Part shown: positions 44,992-54,462 of the stretch, piece after piece | How positions within the stretch are numbered: the stretch's first letter is position 1 | How the letters are laid out: each line of letters opens with the position of its first letter | Assembly (NCBI RefSeq): GCF_001969385.1 | Contig: NZ_CP014802.1 | Coordinates: forward strand, 119,959 to 183,958 | Length of the DNA stretch: 64,000 bases | Reading direction: 5' to 3' | Source: Salipiger profundus | GTDB lineage: Bacteria > Pseudomonadota > Alphaproteobacteria > Rhodobacterales > Rhodobacteraceae | Program-made: the position numbers and the translations under genes | Notes under the pieces: generated by a model | What the model was told of the DNA's origin: nothing | Seen by the model: only the letters and a program-made list of their open reading frames with translations | Databases searched by the model: none

Positions 44992-46194
44992 TCAGCGCTC
45001 CTTCCGGCCGAAGAGGCCCCCGAGCCGGGCCAGCCAGCCGGCGCGGTAACGGGCAAGCTCCGCCTCGGCGCGCGCCAGCCGCGCCTCGCGGTCCTCGAGC
45101 GCCACGCGCTGCAGCTCGACGCTTCTCTGCAATGAGGCCTGCGCCGCCTCGGCGGCCTCGGCCTCCTGCGCGCGGCGGCTCTCTTCCGCCTGGGCGCGGA
45201 AGAACCAGGTCTCGAGCTCCTCGCGCACCCCGTGCAGCGCGACGAGCTGGTCGGTCAGCGCCTCGGCGCGGGTCTCGGCCTCGCGCAGCAGGGCCTGCTG
45301 GCTGTCCAGCCCCTCGCCGAGCTGCAGGTTGCTGCGCGCCAGCCGGTCGCGCTCGGTCTCGGCGGCCTCGAGCCGGCCCTCGGTTTCCTGCAGGCGGGTC
45401 TCGACATGGGCGAGCCGGCGCCGGCTCTCGGCGAGGTTGTCGCGCAGCTGCCCCTCGGTGGCGCGGCTGCGGTCGAGCTCGGCCTGCGCCCCGGCGGCGG
45501 TCGCGAGCCGGGCATCGAGATCGGCCACCCGCGCCTCGAGCGCGGTCTCGCGGAACCGCGCCCGGCTGATCTCGGCCTCGATCTCGAAGACCTGGCGCAG
45601 CAGCCGGCGGCGGCCCTCGCGCAGCCCCCCCGCCTCGGCGGCGGCGCGGCGCAGGTCGGCGGCCGCCGCGAGGGCGGCGTCGGTGTCGACCCGCCCGAGC
45701 AGCGCCCCGGCGCCGGCGGCCTCGAGTTCCTCGGCCATGCCGCGCGCCTCGGGCGACGACATCAGCAGGCTGCGGGCCAGCAGCGCCTGCAGCGCGTCGG
45801 GCCAGTCGGGCTGCGGCGGCGGACCGGCAGGCGCCGGCTCGAGCCAGTCGCCGAGCGCCTCGGGGGCGCCGGTCGAGACGATGCGCAGGCGGCGGCGGTG
45901 GCGACGCTGCAGCACCAGCAGCGCGCGGGCGGTTTCGCACCAGTCGGCCAGCGCCCGCGCGGCGGGAGTGCCCGAGGCCAGCGCCCGGGACAGCTCGGGC
46001 AGCGGCGCGGGACAGATCAGCACCGCGCGGCAGCGCTCGTCTTCCGCCAGCGCGGCGGCGACATCGTCGATCTCGGCCACGCTCGGCACGCCGAGCCAGG
46101 CGGCGAGCGCACGGTCGGCGGCGGCAGGGCCGTGCCAGCTCAGCATCGCGGTTCGGGAAACACCCGGCTGGGACACGCTTTCGGGACTGGTCAT
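44992..46194 (-). CDS. Coiled-coil protein with an N-terminal alpha/beta domain
   Basis: 400 residues. Residues 1-190 form an alpha/beta domain related by eye to that of the 28175-28972 protein. Residues about 195-370 are a long coiled coil. The C-terminal ARLGGLFGRKER looks like a short membrane-binding amphipathic end. It sits two bases upstream of the methyltransferase/coiled-coil gene in a tightly packed operon. Function unknown. Confidence 0.68.
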   Translation of the reverse strand: MTSPESVSQPGVSRTAMLSWHGPAAADRALAAWLGVPSVAEIDDVAAALAEDERCRAVLICPAPLPELSRALASGTPAARALADWCETARALLVLQRRHRRRLRIVSTGAPEALGDWLEPAPAGPPPQPDWPDALQALLARSLLMSSPEARGMAEELEAAGAGALLGRVDTDAALAAAADLRRAAAEAGGLREGRRRLLRQVFEIEAEISRARFRETALEARVADLDARLATAAGAQAELDRSRATEGQLRDNLAESRRRLAHVETRLQETEGRLEAAETERDRLARSNLQLGEGLDSQQALLREAETRAEALTDQLVALHGVREELETWFFRAQAEESRRAQEAEAAEAAQASLQRSVELQRVALEDREARLARAEAELARYRAGWLARLGGLFGRKER

Positions 46195-46226
46195 GAACTG
46201 GGAACTTCCGATCTCGAAGGGCAGGC

Positions 46227-46715
46227 TCAGCCGTTGTAATCCAGAAACCGCGGCGCGAAGGGCGCCGGGCGCGGCTGCCCCTTGAGCCGCCGCACGAGCC
46301 CGCGCAGCGCCCGGGTGAGCCGCCAGCTGGTGCTGGTGAGCACCGTCAGGTGGGTGTACTCGAGGCCGGCGGTGTAGCCGCGCAGCTCCTCGAGCTCGGC
46401 GCGCAGCTCGGCCATGGTGCGGGGATCCTCGGCGCGGGCCTCCTCGAGCTTGCGGGTCAGCACCCCGAGCTCATGGGCACGCTGCGCCAGCGCGTCCGAC
46501 AGCCGCGCGTTCTCGGCCTCGAGCGCGGTGGTGTCGGGCGTCTCTGCGGGGGCCTTGCGGGCCTTGAGGTCCTCGACGAGGCGGCGCATCTCGCTCTGCT
46601 TCATGGCCAGCGCGGTGTTCTGCGCGAGGATCGTCTCGTTCTGGCGCTTCAGGCGCTCGCAGAGATCGATCTGCGCCCCCTGCCCTGCCGATCCGCCGAG
46701 ATGCTGTGCGTTCAT
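46227..46715 (-). CDS. Small coiled-coil protein ending in a SWRLT motif
   Basis: 162 residues, mostly coiled coil (about 18-115). The C-terminal segment LTVLTSTSWRLTRALRGLVRRLKGQ matches the SWRLTxPLR motif that often follows glycosyltransferase domains. Here no enzyme domain is attached, so the linker-plus-motif stands alone. First gene of the leftward coiled-coil operon, divergent from manC across 226 bp. Confidence 0.7.
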   Translation of the reverse strand: MNAQHLGGSAGQGAQIDLCERLKRQNETILAQNTALAMKQSEMRRLVEDLKARKAPAETPDTTALEAENARLSDALAQRAHELGVLTRKLEEARAEDPRTMAELRAELEELRGYTAGLEYTHLTVLTSTSWRLTRALRGLVRRLKGQPRPAPFAPRFLDYNG

Positions 46716-46941
46716 TTAGGTGCCTGTCTTAAATACCCTGGGTCCAGCAGACCCTGCTCAAAATCTTGGAGCACCGCAACCGCCTTGCCCGGGCGGACGT
46801 GTGACATGCGGCGGCTTTCCACCTCCACAGGGGATATCGTATTGCATCGGCATGAACGTTTGGGCAACTAGAAAGCACCGGTTATCATGCCCTGCCGGGA
46901 TACGGCGCTGGCGCCGGAATTTTTTGAACGGAGCCCATTAG

Positions 46942-48363
46942 ATGATCCATCCCATTCTTCTCTGCGGCGGGTCCGGCACGCGGTTGTGGCCGCTGTCGCG
47001 CAAGTCCTATCCCAAGCAGTTCGCGAAGCTGATGGGCGAGGAAAGCCTGTTCCAGGCCTCGGCACGCCGCCTTTCCGGCGCGGGCTTCGCCGCCCCGATG
47101 ATCCTGACGGGCGACCCGTTCCGCTTCATCGTGACCGAGCAGCTCGCCGCCATCGAGCAGGCGCCGCAGGCGATCCTGATCGAGCCCGAGGGGCGCAACA
47201 CCGCCCCCGCCGTGCTGGCCGCGGCACTCGCCCTAGAGGCGAAAGATCCCGAGGCGCTCATGCTGGTCGCGCCCTCCGACCACGTGATCCCCGACGCGGC
47301 CGGTTTCCGCGCCACCATCGAGGCCGCCGCCCCCGCCGCCGCCGATGGTCGGCTGGTGACCTTCGGCATCACCCCCGACCGGCCCGAGACCGGCTACGGC
47401 TACCTCGAGCTCGCCGGGGGCGCCGATCCCGCCGCCGACAGCCCGCAGCCGCTGGCCCGCTTCGTCGAGAAGCCCGACGCCGAGCGCGCCGCCGAGATGC
47501 TGGCCGCCGGCAACTTCCTGTGGAACGCGGGCATCTTCCTGTTCGCCGCGAAGACCATCGTCGCCGCCTACGAGGCCCATGCCCCCGAGCTGCTCGCCGG
47601 CGTGCGCGCGGCGCTCGAGAGCGCGCAGACCGACCTCGGCTTCACCCGGCTCGCGCCCGAGCCCTGGACGGCGTTGCCCGACATCTCGATCGACTACGCG
47701 ATCATGGAGAAGGCCGACAACCTCGCGGTGATGCCCTACGGCGCCGGCTGGTCCGACCTCGGCGGCTGGGACGCGGTCTGGCTCGAGAGCGGCCCCGACG
47801 ACGCCGGCAACGTGACCTCGGAGCATGCCACCGCCATCGACTGCCGCGACACGCTGCTGCGCTCGGAGACCCCCGAGTTGGAGCTGGTGGGCATCGGGCT
47901 CGAGGACATCATGGCCGTCGCCATGAACGACGCGGTGCTGGTCGCCCACAAGTCCGAGGCGCAGCGCGTCAAGGAGGCGGTGAGCGCGCTCAAGGAGCGC
48001 GGCGCCAAGCAGGCGACGAGCTTCCCGGTGGACCACCGCCCCTGGGGCTGGTTCGAGAGCCTGGTGATCGGCAACCGCTTCCAGGTGAAGCGGATCCACG
48101 TGCACCCCGGCGCCGCGCTGTCGCTGCAGAGCCACTACCACCGGTCCGAGCACTGGATCGTGGTCGAGGGCACCGCGCGGGTGACCGTCGACGACGAGGT
48201 GAAGCTGGTGACCGAGAACGAGAGCGTCTACCTGCCGCTCGGCTGCGTGCACCGGATGGAGAACCCCGGCAAGGTGCCGATGGTGCTGATCGAGGTGCAG
48301 ACCGGCTCCTACGTCGGCGAGGACGACATCGTCCGCTACGAAGACATCTACGCGCGCAGCTGA
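46942..48363 (+). CDS. manC: Mannose-1-phosphate guanylyltransferase / mannose-6-phosphate isomerase
   Basis: 473 residues, the bifunctional ManC/AlgA type. The pyrophosphorylase signature HPILLCGGSGTRLWPLSRKSYPKQF starts at residue 3. FVEKPDAERA and NFLWNAGIFLF are further GMP-transferase motifs. The C-terminal cupin isomerase domain (about 355-470) has RPWGWFESL, QVKRIHVHPGAALSLQSHYHRSEHW and a GTARVT core. It supplies GDP-mannose for gmd/fcl. Confidence 0.96.
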   Translation: MIHPILLCGGSGTRLWPLSRKSYPKQFAKLMGEESLFQASARRLSGAGFAAPMILTGDPFRFIVTEQLAAIEQAPQAILIEPEGRNTAPAVLAAALALEAKDPEALMLVAPSDHVIPDAAGFRATIEAAAPAAADGRLVTFGITPDRPETGYGYLELAGGADPAADSPQPLARFVEKPDAERAAEMLAAGNFLWNAGIFLFAAKTIVAAYEAHAPELLAGVRAALESAQTDLGFTRLAPEPWTALPDISIDYAIMEKADNLAVMPYGAGWSDLGGWDAVWLESGPDDAGNVTSEHATAIDCRDTLLRSETPELELVGIGLEDIMAVAMNDAVLVAHKSEAQRVKEAVSALKERGAKQATSFPVDHRPWGWFESLVIGNRFQVKRIHVHPGAALSLQSHYHRSEHWIVVEGTARVTVDDEVKLVTENESVYLPLGCVHRMENPGKVPMVLIEVQTGSYVGEDDIVRYEDIYARS

Positions 48364-48417
48364 CGCGCCACCGGGTGGGGCCGTGCCGGCCCCGCCCCCG
48401 ACTGCACTGTCCCCCGC

Positions 48418-49464
48418 ATGATCCGTCTCTGCCCCTTCGGCGACTACGCCCACCGCCAACCGCTGGCCTACCCGGCGATCCGCGCCGCCTGCGCCGGCCG
48501 CATCGAGGTCGTGGACGACATCGCCCGGGCCGATATCGTGGCGGTGAGCCACACCAAGGACCTCGACCGCCACGCCGAGGTGCTGAAGGCCCGGATCGGG
48601 CCGGACCAGAGACTGGTGCTGCTCTCGGAAGAGCCGTTCTGGGACACCGTCTGGGACCCCGATCCGCTGTCAAGGGAGGGCACACGCGAGACCTCCCGCG
48701 GGCCGCTGCGCTTCACCCGGCTCACCCACCTGACGAGCGACATCTACCGCTTCGACCGCATCCCCTATTTCCTGCTGACCGATCCCGCCTATGCCCGTCG
48801 CTACGCCGGGCTCTTCGCCCGCAACGCGGCGCGCGGCGCCGAGCGCTGGCGCGCGCTCTGGGCGGCGGCGCCCTGGCAGGCGGGCTTCATGGCAGAGGCG
48901 CGGGACAATCCCAAATACGACCGCGGCTTCCCGCAGGCCGGCGTGGCGGGGCTGTCGTCGCGCCGCACCCGGATCGCGCGCGCCTGCGGGACGCGCAGCC
49001 TGCGGCTCGGGCACGGCTGGCAGCCCGGCCCCCGGCGGCAGGCGCTGCGCGACTGGCATCTCGACAAGCTGGTGCGGCTCGACGGACAGTGCCGGCTGTT
49101 CTCGGCCATCGAGAACACGCTGCACCCAGACTACGTCACCGAGAAACCCTTCGACGCGCTGGCCATGGGCGCGGTACCGCTGGTCGAGGCCGGCCCCGGC
49201 CACCGCCTGCACGAGCTCCTGCCGGAGGGCGGGCTCTGGGACCTCAAGGGGCTTCCCCCCACCGAGGCCGCGGCGGCGATCGATAGCTGGGACCCGGCCA
49301 CCACCGACCCCGCGCCCTACATGGCGGCGCAACGCCGGATGGCGGCGCTCTTCGCCGATCCGGCGATCCTTCGGGCCGAGTACGACCGGCTCGCCCGGGC
49401 GCTCGAGGCCGCGCTGGCCGGGGTCTGCGACAGCCCCGCCCCGGCGCTCAGCCCAGCAGGGTGA
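48418..49464 (+). CDS. GT10-type fucosyltransferase-like protein
   Basis: 348 residues. The acceptor side is N-terminal; LVLLSEEPFWDTVWD is a typical early motif. The donor-site motif FSAIENTLHPDYVTEKPFDALAMGAVPLVEAG (about 228-258) is the GT10 signature ENxxxxxYVTEK. It probably transfers fucose from GDP-fucose with alpha-1,3/4-type linkage. It follows manC by 54 bp and its 3' end overlaps the convergent next gene by 17 bp. Confidence 0.85.
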   Translation: MIRLCPFGDYAHRQPLAYPAIRAACAGRIEVVDDIARADIVAVSHTKDLDRHAEVLKARIGPDQRLVLLSEEPFWDTVWDPDPLSREGTRETSRGPLRFTRLTHLTSDIYRFDRIPYFLLTDPAYARRYAGLFARNAARGAERWRALWAAAPWQAGFMAEARDNPKYDRGFPQAGVAGLSSRRTRIARACGTRSLRLGHGWQPGPRRQALRDWHLDKLVRLDGQCRLFSAIENTLHPDYVTEKPFDALAMGAVPLVEAGPGHRLHELLPEGGLWDLKGLPPTEAAAAIDSWDPATTDPAPYMAAQRRMAALFADPAILRAEYDRLARALEAALAGVCDSPAPALSPAG

Positions 49465-51364
49465 CCTCGGGCGTGTAGCGCTGGCGCAGCTGCCGGTCGG
49501 TGATGTCGGGTCCGATCAGCTCGCGGCAGGCGGCGCTGTTGCCGTAGACCAGAACCACCAGCGTCTCGCCGTCGACCTGCGCGCGCAAGCTGTCGCAGAG
49601 TTCGAGCCGGCCGGTGTCGAGCTCGACATCGTAATACGGCACGATGCCGACCCGCTCGCCGCGCGCGCGGCGGGCCGCGATCTCGGCCAGCATCGCCTGC
49701 AGCTCCGGTGTCTCGAGCCGGAAATCGCCCACGTAGATGGCGTCGAAGATCCCCGCCTCGAGCCGGTCGGGATCGGTCATCAGCGCCGGCACCGCGAAGG
49801 GCCGCGCGTCGGGGTCGCCGGTGTAGCGCAGCGCGCCGCCGCTGCGGTGATGGTGGCCCTGCGCATCGAAATACTCGAAGCGCGCGCCGTAGTAGAAGCC
49901 CTGGATGCCGGTCACCGGGTTCTCGGTGATGGCATCCCCGCCGTCGCGCTGGATGGTCAGCGGGCCGGTCTCCATCTCGGCCACCGCCGCCGCGCCGAAG
50001 ACCTTGCGGCAGCGGCGCACCAGCTCGCTGTCGGCGCCGAAGCGCACCGTGTCCCAGCAGCCGAGCCGCTCGCGCACGGGGGCGCGGCGGAACAGGAAGG
50101 AGGCCATGTTGTAGAGCGCCAGCCGGCCGTTGGCGCGCAGCCGGGTGATGCGCAGGTCCTCGCCGCCGCGCACCATCTGCGACAGGCAGCCGACGAGCTC
50201 GGGCCGCGCCTCGAGCAGCCGGACCTGGCGCTCGATGCGCTCGGGGTGGGTCCAGTCGTCGGCATCATGCACGGTGACGTAATCGCCGGTGGCGGCCTCG
50301 AGCCCGGCGTTGCGGGCACGGTAGGCGCCGACGTTCGCCTCGAGCCGCAGCACCCGGATGCGCGGGTCGGCTTCGGCCGCCGCCTCGGCAATGGCGGCGG
50401 TGTCGTCCCGGCTGGCGTCGTCGATGACGAGGATCTCGAGGTTGCGCCAAGTCTGCTCGGCGAGCGCGCGCAGCGCCGTCGGCAGGGTGCGCGCCGCGTC
50501 ATGCGCGGCCAGCAGCACCGAGACCTTCGGCCCCTCCTCCACCGGCGGCAGCGGCACCGCGCTGGTCAGCCGGTCGTAGAGCGCGCCCTCGCCCTCGCGC
50601 AGCGCCAGCGGCGGGATGCCGGCCTCGGCCAGCGCCTGGTTGACCCAGAACAGCCGCTCGCCCGGATCGTCCTGCAGGTTGGCCCAGGCCAGCAGCAGGT
50701 CGGCGCTCAGCCGGTTGCCGGCCTGCGCCCGCTCGAGGATCGCCCGGGCCCGGTCGCGGGCGCCGGGCTCCAGTCCCGACAGCGCGTGCAGCGCCAGCAT
50801 CTCCATCAGCGTCAGCCGGCCGGCGAGCGCGTCGGGCAGCCCCGGTTCGGCCTGGGCGCGCGCGATGCTCGCCTGCGCCGAGCGCAACGCCGGCTCGCCG
50901 CCCTCGCGCAGGTGCCAGAGCGCCACCTCGGCGCCGGCGGTGGCGCGGACCACCGGGTCGGGCGCGGTGCGCGCCAGCCAGGCAAGCTCGTTGAGCGGCG
51001 GCACGGTGACGCCGAGCGTGGTCAGCCGGCCGGTCAGGATCTCGATGCGGCGCAGCGCCCGGCGACGGCCGGCGGCGGCATCGGGCGGAGCCGCCTGCAG
51101 CCCCTGCGGCTGGCCGTAGAGCACGTAGTGCAGCAGCGGGTTGAGATCGCTCTCGGCCGCCTCGGGGTTGTGCTCGAGATACCAGTCGGTGCGGAAGTTC
51201 GGCCCCGGGTCGCGGCCCATCTCGGCGCCGTAGCGGACGTAATGCGCCACCGGGTCCATGCCCGCGAGCTGCACGTCGGGGTAGCGCGTCAGGTACCAGG
51301 CGGTGTTCACCACGTCGGCGCGGCGCAGCAGCGCGATCTGCTCTTCGGCCGGGGTTTGGGGCAT
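49448..51364 (-). CDS. GT2 glycosyltransferase, paralogue of the 24.2-kb gene
   Basis: 638 residues with the same plan as the gene at 24216. Two N-terminal motifs (VVNTAWYLTRYPDVQLAG, FRTDWYLEHNPEAAES with LLHYVLYGQPQG), a helical region, then a GT2 domain (VSVLLAAHDAARTLPTALRALAEQTW, VIDDASRDDT, VHDADDWTHPERI). The C-terminal GFYYGARFEYFDAQGHHHR parallels GWFYYGARREYFEAQEAYH in the paralogue. Start MPQTPAEEQ with GGAG upstream is chosen over the extension to 51433. Confidence 0.86.
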   Translation of the reverse strand: MPQTPAEEQIALLRRADVVNTAWYLTRYPDVQLAGMDPVAHYVRYGAEMGRDPGPNFRTDWYLEHNPEAAESDLNPLLHYVLYGQPQGLQAAPPDAAAGRRRALRRIEILTGRLTTLGVTVPPLNELAWLARTAPDPVVRATAGAEVALWHLREGGEPALRSAQASIARAQAEPGLPDALAGRLTLMEMLALHALSGLEPGARDRARAILERAQAGNRLSADLLLAWANLQDDPGERLFWVNQALAEAGIPPLALREGEGALYDRLTSAVPLPPVEEGPKVSVLLAAHDAARTLPTALRALAEQTWRNLEILVIDDASRDDTAAIAEAAAEADPRIRVLRLEANVGAYRARNAGLEAATGDYVTVHDADDWTHPERIERQVRLLEARPELVGCLSQMVRGGEDLRITRLRANGRLALYNMASFLFRRAPVRERLGCWDTVRFGADSELVRRCRKVFGAAAVAEMETGPLTIQRDGGDAITENPVTGIQGFYYGARFEYFDAQGHHHRSGGALRYTGDPDARPFAVPALMTDPDRLEAGIFDAIYVGDFRLETPELQAMLAEIAARRARGERVGIVPYYDVELDTGRLELCDSLRAQVDGETLVVLVYGNSAACRELIGPDITDRQLRQRYTPEVTLLG

Positions 51365-51429
51365 GGGGGTCTCCTCGTGAAACGTGATCGGCCTGCGGCC
51401 CTGCATCGAAGACCGGCGGCGGGGCGGTG

Positions 51430-52740
51430 TCAACGCGGCCCGTCGTCCGCGCCGCCGTCCTGTGGCCCGCCGCCGAACCTGGCCCGGATCCGCGCGAGGT
51501 TCGGCCCGAGCGGTTCGCGGGCGGTGATGTTGCCGAGCACCGGACCGGCGACCACGTGATGCGCGGTGACCAGCGGCACCGCCAGCGGCGGCAGCCCGTC
51601 GGTCAGACGCAGGATCAGCTCCCAGTCGACCAGCCGGGTGAGCCCGGTGTCGAAGCCGCCGAGACGCTCGGTCAGGCTGCGGTGATGCACGAAGCAGTTG
51701 AGGTCGATGTAGTTCTCGCGCACCAGCGCCGCCCGGTCCCAGCGCGCCCAGAGCAGGTCGCTCCAGCCGGCATCGAGGTTGTGGCGCGCGGTGGCGGTAT
51801 AGACCGCCCCATGCTCGGGCGAGGCGGCGAGCGCCGAGCAGGCGACCAGCAGGTGGTCGGGCTCCCAGCTGTTGTCGCTGTCGAGATAGGCGACGAGCTC
51901 GCCCGTCGCCGCGGCGAGACCGGCGTTGCGCGCCGCCGCCACACCGGCGGGCGGCTGCACGACGAGCCGCAGCCGGCCCTCGTCGAGCGCCTCGGGGAAG
52001 CGGGCGCGCAGCATCTCGGGCGTGCCGTCGGTCGAGCCGTCGTCGACGACGATGACCTCATGCGGGGCGACCGACTGCAGCAGCGCCGAGGCGACGGCGC
52101 GCGGCAGGATGTGGGCGCGGTCGCGGGTGGGCAGCACGACGCTGACCCTGGGCGGGCGCCGGCCGACCTGCGCGAGCAGCGCCGCGCGCAGCTCGGGGGC
52201 GCATTCGAACAGGAAGCGCGGCCGTTGCCGGGCCAGCAGGTCGGGCAGCGTGGCCGGCGGGCCTCCGGCCTCGTCGAGCCCCGAGAGCGCCGTGTCGAGA
52301 CCGCCGGGCCGGCGGCCCTCGGCGGCGCCGCTGGCCAGGTAGTGGGCGAGCCCCCCGACCCCGGCCTGCGCCACGTCCGGGTGACGGGCGAGGTAGTCGT
52401 CGGCATCGAAGAGCTGCGCGGCGGTCTCCTCGGGCAGCGCGCGCAACGCCTCGGCGTAGAGCGCCGAGAGCCCCCGCGCCTCGCCGGCGAGCCGCTGCGG
52501 CGGCGGCGCCTGGCGCAGGTGGCGCAGCATCGCCTGGCTCTTCTGCAGCGCGACGCGGTGGGCGAGGTCCTCCTCGGCGCGGCGCAGCAGGATCAGCCGC
52601 AGCACGTCGCCGAGCGCCTCCTGCCCCTCGGGCAGCGCCGCGAGCCCGGCCTCGATCCGCGCGGCGAGATCGCCGCCGTCGGGGGCGCGCAGCGCGGCGC
52701 CGAGCGGCGCGAGCGGGTCGTCATCGCGGCCTGAGGTCAC
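51430..52740 (-). CDS. GT2 glycosyltransferase with WYL..PDV-like N-terminus
   Basis: 436 residues. The N-terminal 110 are helical. [35 protein letters not shown] (about 110-145) is one copy of the EPS motif seen in two other transferases here. The GT2 domain starts near 200 ([51 protein letters not shown]). GTG 52740 overlaps the rmlB stop by four bases (GTGA), so translation is coupled to rmlB. Confidence 0.85.
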   Translation of the reverse strand: MTSGRDDDPLAPLGAALRAPDGGDLAARIEAGLAALPEGQEALGDVLRLILLRRAEEDLAHRVALQKSQAMLRHLRQAPPPQRLAGEARGLSALYAEALRALPEETAAQLFDADDYLARHPDVAQAGVGGLAHYLASGAAEGRRPGGLDTALSGLDEAGGPPATLPDLLARQRPRFLFECAPELRAALLAQVGRRPPRVSVVLPTRDRAHILPRAVASALLQSVAPHEVIVVDDGSTDGTPEMLRARFPEALDEGRLRLVVQPPAGVAAARNAGLAAATGELVAYLDSDNSWEPDHLLVACSALAASPEHGAVYTATARHNLDAGWSDLLWARWDRAALVRENYIDLNCFVHHRSLTERLGGFDTGLTRLVDWELILRLTDGLPPLAVPLVTAHHVVAGPVLGNITAREPLGPNLARIRARFGGGPQDGGADDGPR

Positions 52741-53786
52741 GCCTTGACCCCGAGCCTCTCGCCCACGCCCTGCCGGTCCTGCAGCGCCCGCCACCAGGGC
52801 TCGTTGTCGAGATACCAGGCCACGGTCTTCTCGAGCCCCTCCTCGACGGTGACCGAGGGCCGCCAGCCCAGCTCCTCGCGGATTCGCGCGGGGTCGATGG
52901 CGTAGCGGGCATCGTGCCCGGGCCGGTCGGTGACAAAGGTGATCTGGTCGGCGTAGGAGCCGGCGTCCTTGGGGCGCATCCGGTCGAGGATGGCGCAGAG
53001 CGTCTTCACCAGCTCGAGGTTTGACCGCTCGTTCTCGCCGCCGATGTTGTAGCTGCGCCCGACCGTGCCCTTCTCGACCGCGAGCAACAGCGCGTCGGCG
53101 TGATCCTCGACGTAGAGCCAGTCGCGCACGTTCGAGCCGTCGCCGTAGATCGGCAGCGGCTTGCCGGCCAGCGCGTTGAGGATGATCACCGGGATCAGCT
53201 TCTCGGGGAAGTGGAAGGGCCCGTAGTTGTTCGAGCAGTTGGTCAGCACCACCGGCAGGCCATAGGTCTCGTGCCAGGCCCGCACCAAGTGATCCGAGCC
53301 GGCCTTGGAGGCGGAATAGGGCGAGCGCGGATCGTAGGGCGTGTCCTCGGTGAACTGCACCTCCGGATCGGCGGGCAGCGAGCCGAAGACCTCGTCGGTC
53401 GAGATGTGGTGGAAGCGGAAGCTCTCGGGGCGGCCCTTCTGCACCCAGTGGGCGCGGGCGGCTTCCAGCATCTGGAAGGTGCCCATGACGTTGGTCTCGA
53501 TGAAGGTGCCGGGGCCGTCGATGGAGCGGTCGACGTGGGATTCCGCCGCCAGGTGCATCACCGCGTCGGGATCATGCGCGGCGAAGATCCGGTCGAGCGC
53601 CGCGCGGTCGCGGATGTCGGCCTGCTCGAAGGCGTAGCCCGGATCGTCCGCCACGCTCGCCACGTTGTCGAGGCAGGCGGCATAGGTCAGCGCGTCGAGG
53701 TTGACCACCTGGTGGCCCTTGGCGATGGCCCGGCGCACCACCGCCGAGCCGATGAAGCCGGCGCCGCCGGTCACGAGGATCTTCAT
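52737..53786 (-). CDS. rmlB: dTDP-glucose 4,6-dehydratase
   Basis: 349 residues. NAD site [18 protein letters not shown] (2-19). [33 protein letters not shown] and the Tyr-Lys site [17 protein letters not shown] are all classical RmlB motifs. Second step to dTDP-rhamnose. The start at 53786 lies four bases after the rmlC stop. It forms an rmlC-rmlB-GT2 operon. Confidence 0.97.
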   Translation of the reverse strand: MKILVTGGAGFIGSAVVRRAIAKGHQVVNLDALTYAACLDNVASVADDPGYAFEQADIRDRAALDRIFAAHDPDAVMHLAAESHVDRSIDGPGTFIETNVMGTFQMLEAARAHWVQKGRPESFRFHHISTDEVFGSLPADPEVQFTEDTPYDPRSPYSASKAGSDHLVRAWHETYGLPVVLTNCSNNYGPFHFPEKLIPVIILNALAGKPLPIYGDGSNVRDWLYVEDHADALLLAVEKGTVGRSYNIGGENERSNLELVKTLCAILDRMRPKDAGSYADQITFVTDRPGHDARYAIDPARIREELGWRPSVTVEEGLEKTVAWYLDNEPWWRALQDRQGVGERLGVKA

Positions 53787-53790
53787 GCGA

Positions 53791-54357
53791 TCAGGCTCCC
53801 GCGTAGGTGAAGGGGCTGTCGAAGTCGGCAAGCAGCGGTGCCGCGGCATCCTTGTCGGACAGGACCGCCTCGCCCGCGAGCCCCCAGTCGATGCCGATGT
53901 CGGGATCGTCCCAGCGCACCGCGCCGTCGCACTCGGGCGCGTAGTAGTCGGTGCACTTGTAGCAGATCTCGGTGTCGGGCTCGCGGGTGACGAAGCCGTG
54001 CAGGAAGCCCGCCGGCACCAGCAGCTGGCGGCCGTTCTCGAAGCTCAGCTCCTCGCCGACCCACTGGCCGTAGGTCGGGCTGCCCTTGCGGATGTCGACG
54101 GCCACGTCGAAGAGCCGCCCCCGGCCGCAGCGCACCAGCTTGTCCTGGGCATGCGGCGGCGACTGGAAGTGCAGGCCGCGCACCGTGCCGACCTGCGCCG
54201 AGAGCGAGTGGTTGTCCTGGACGAAGTCGAAGTGCAGCCCGTGCTCGGCCATGCGCTTCGCGTTCCAGCTTTCGCTGAAGAAGCCGCGCGCGTCGCCGAA
54301 GCGGCGCGGGGTCAGGATCAGCACCCCGGGGAGGGCGGTGGGCTGGATGTCGAGCAT
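53791..54357 (-). CDS. rmlC: dTDP-4-dehydrorhamnose 3,5-epimerase
   Basis: 188 residues, a single cupin. [84 protein letters not shown]. The catalytic His in RGLHFQ and the Tyr in the KCTDYY region are present. Third step to dTDP-rhamnose. The fourth enzyme, RmlD, is not found in the window. Confidence 0.96.
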   Translation of the reverse strand: MLDIQPTALPGVLILTPRRFGDARGFFSESWNAKRMAEHGLHFDFVQDNHSLSAQVGTVRGLHFQSPPHAQDKLVRCGRGRLFDVAVDIRKGSPTYGQWVGEELSFENGRQLLVPAGFLHGFVTREPDTEICYKCTDYYAPECDGAVRWDDPDIGIDWGLAGEAVLSDKDAAAPLLADFDSPFTYAGA

Positions 54358-54462
54358 GAAAAGAAACCCTTCGATACGATGCGTTGCGCCCAGTCCTACA
54401 CGCGCCCGTGCGCGGCGGGAAGACCGGGTGCATGTCCGACCCGCCGCCCCGCAGGGGCTGGC

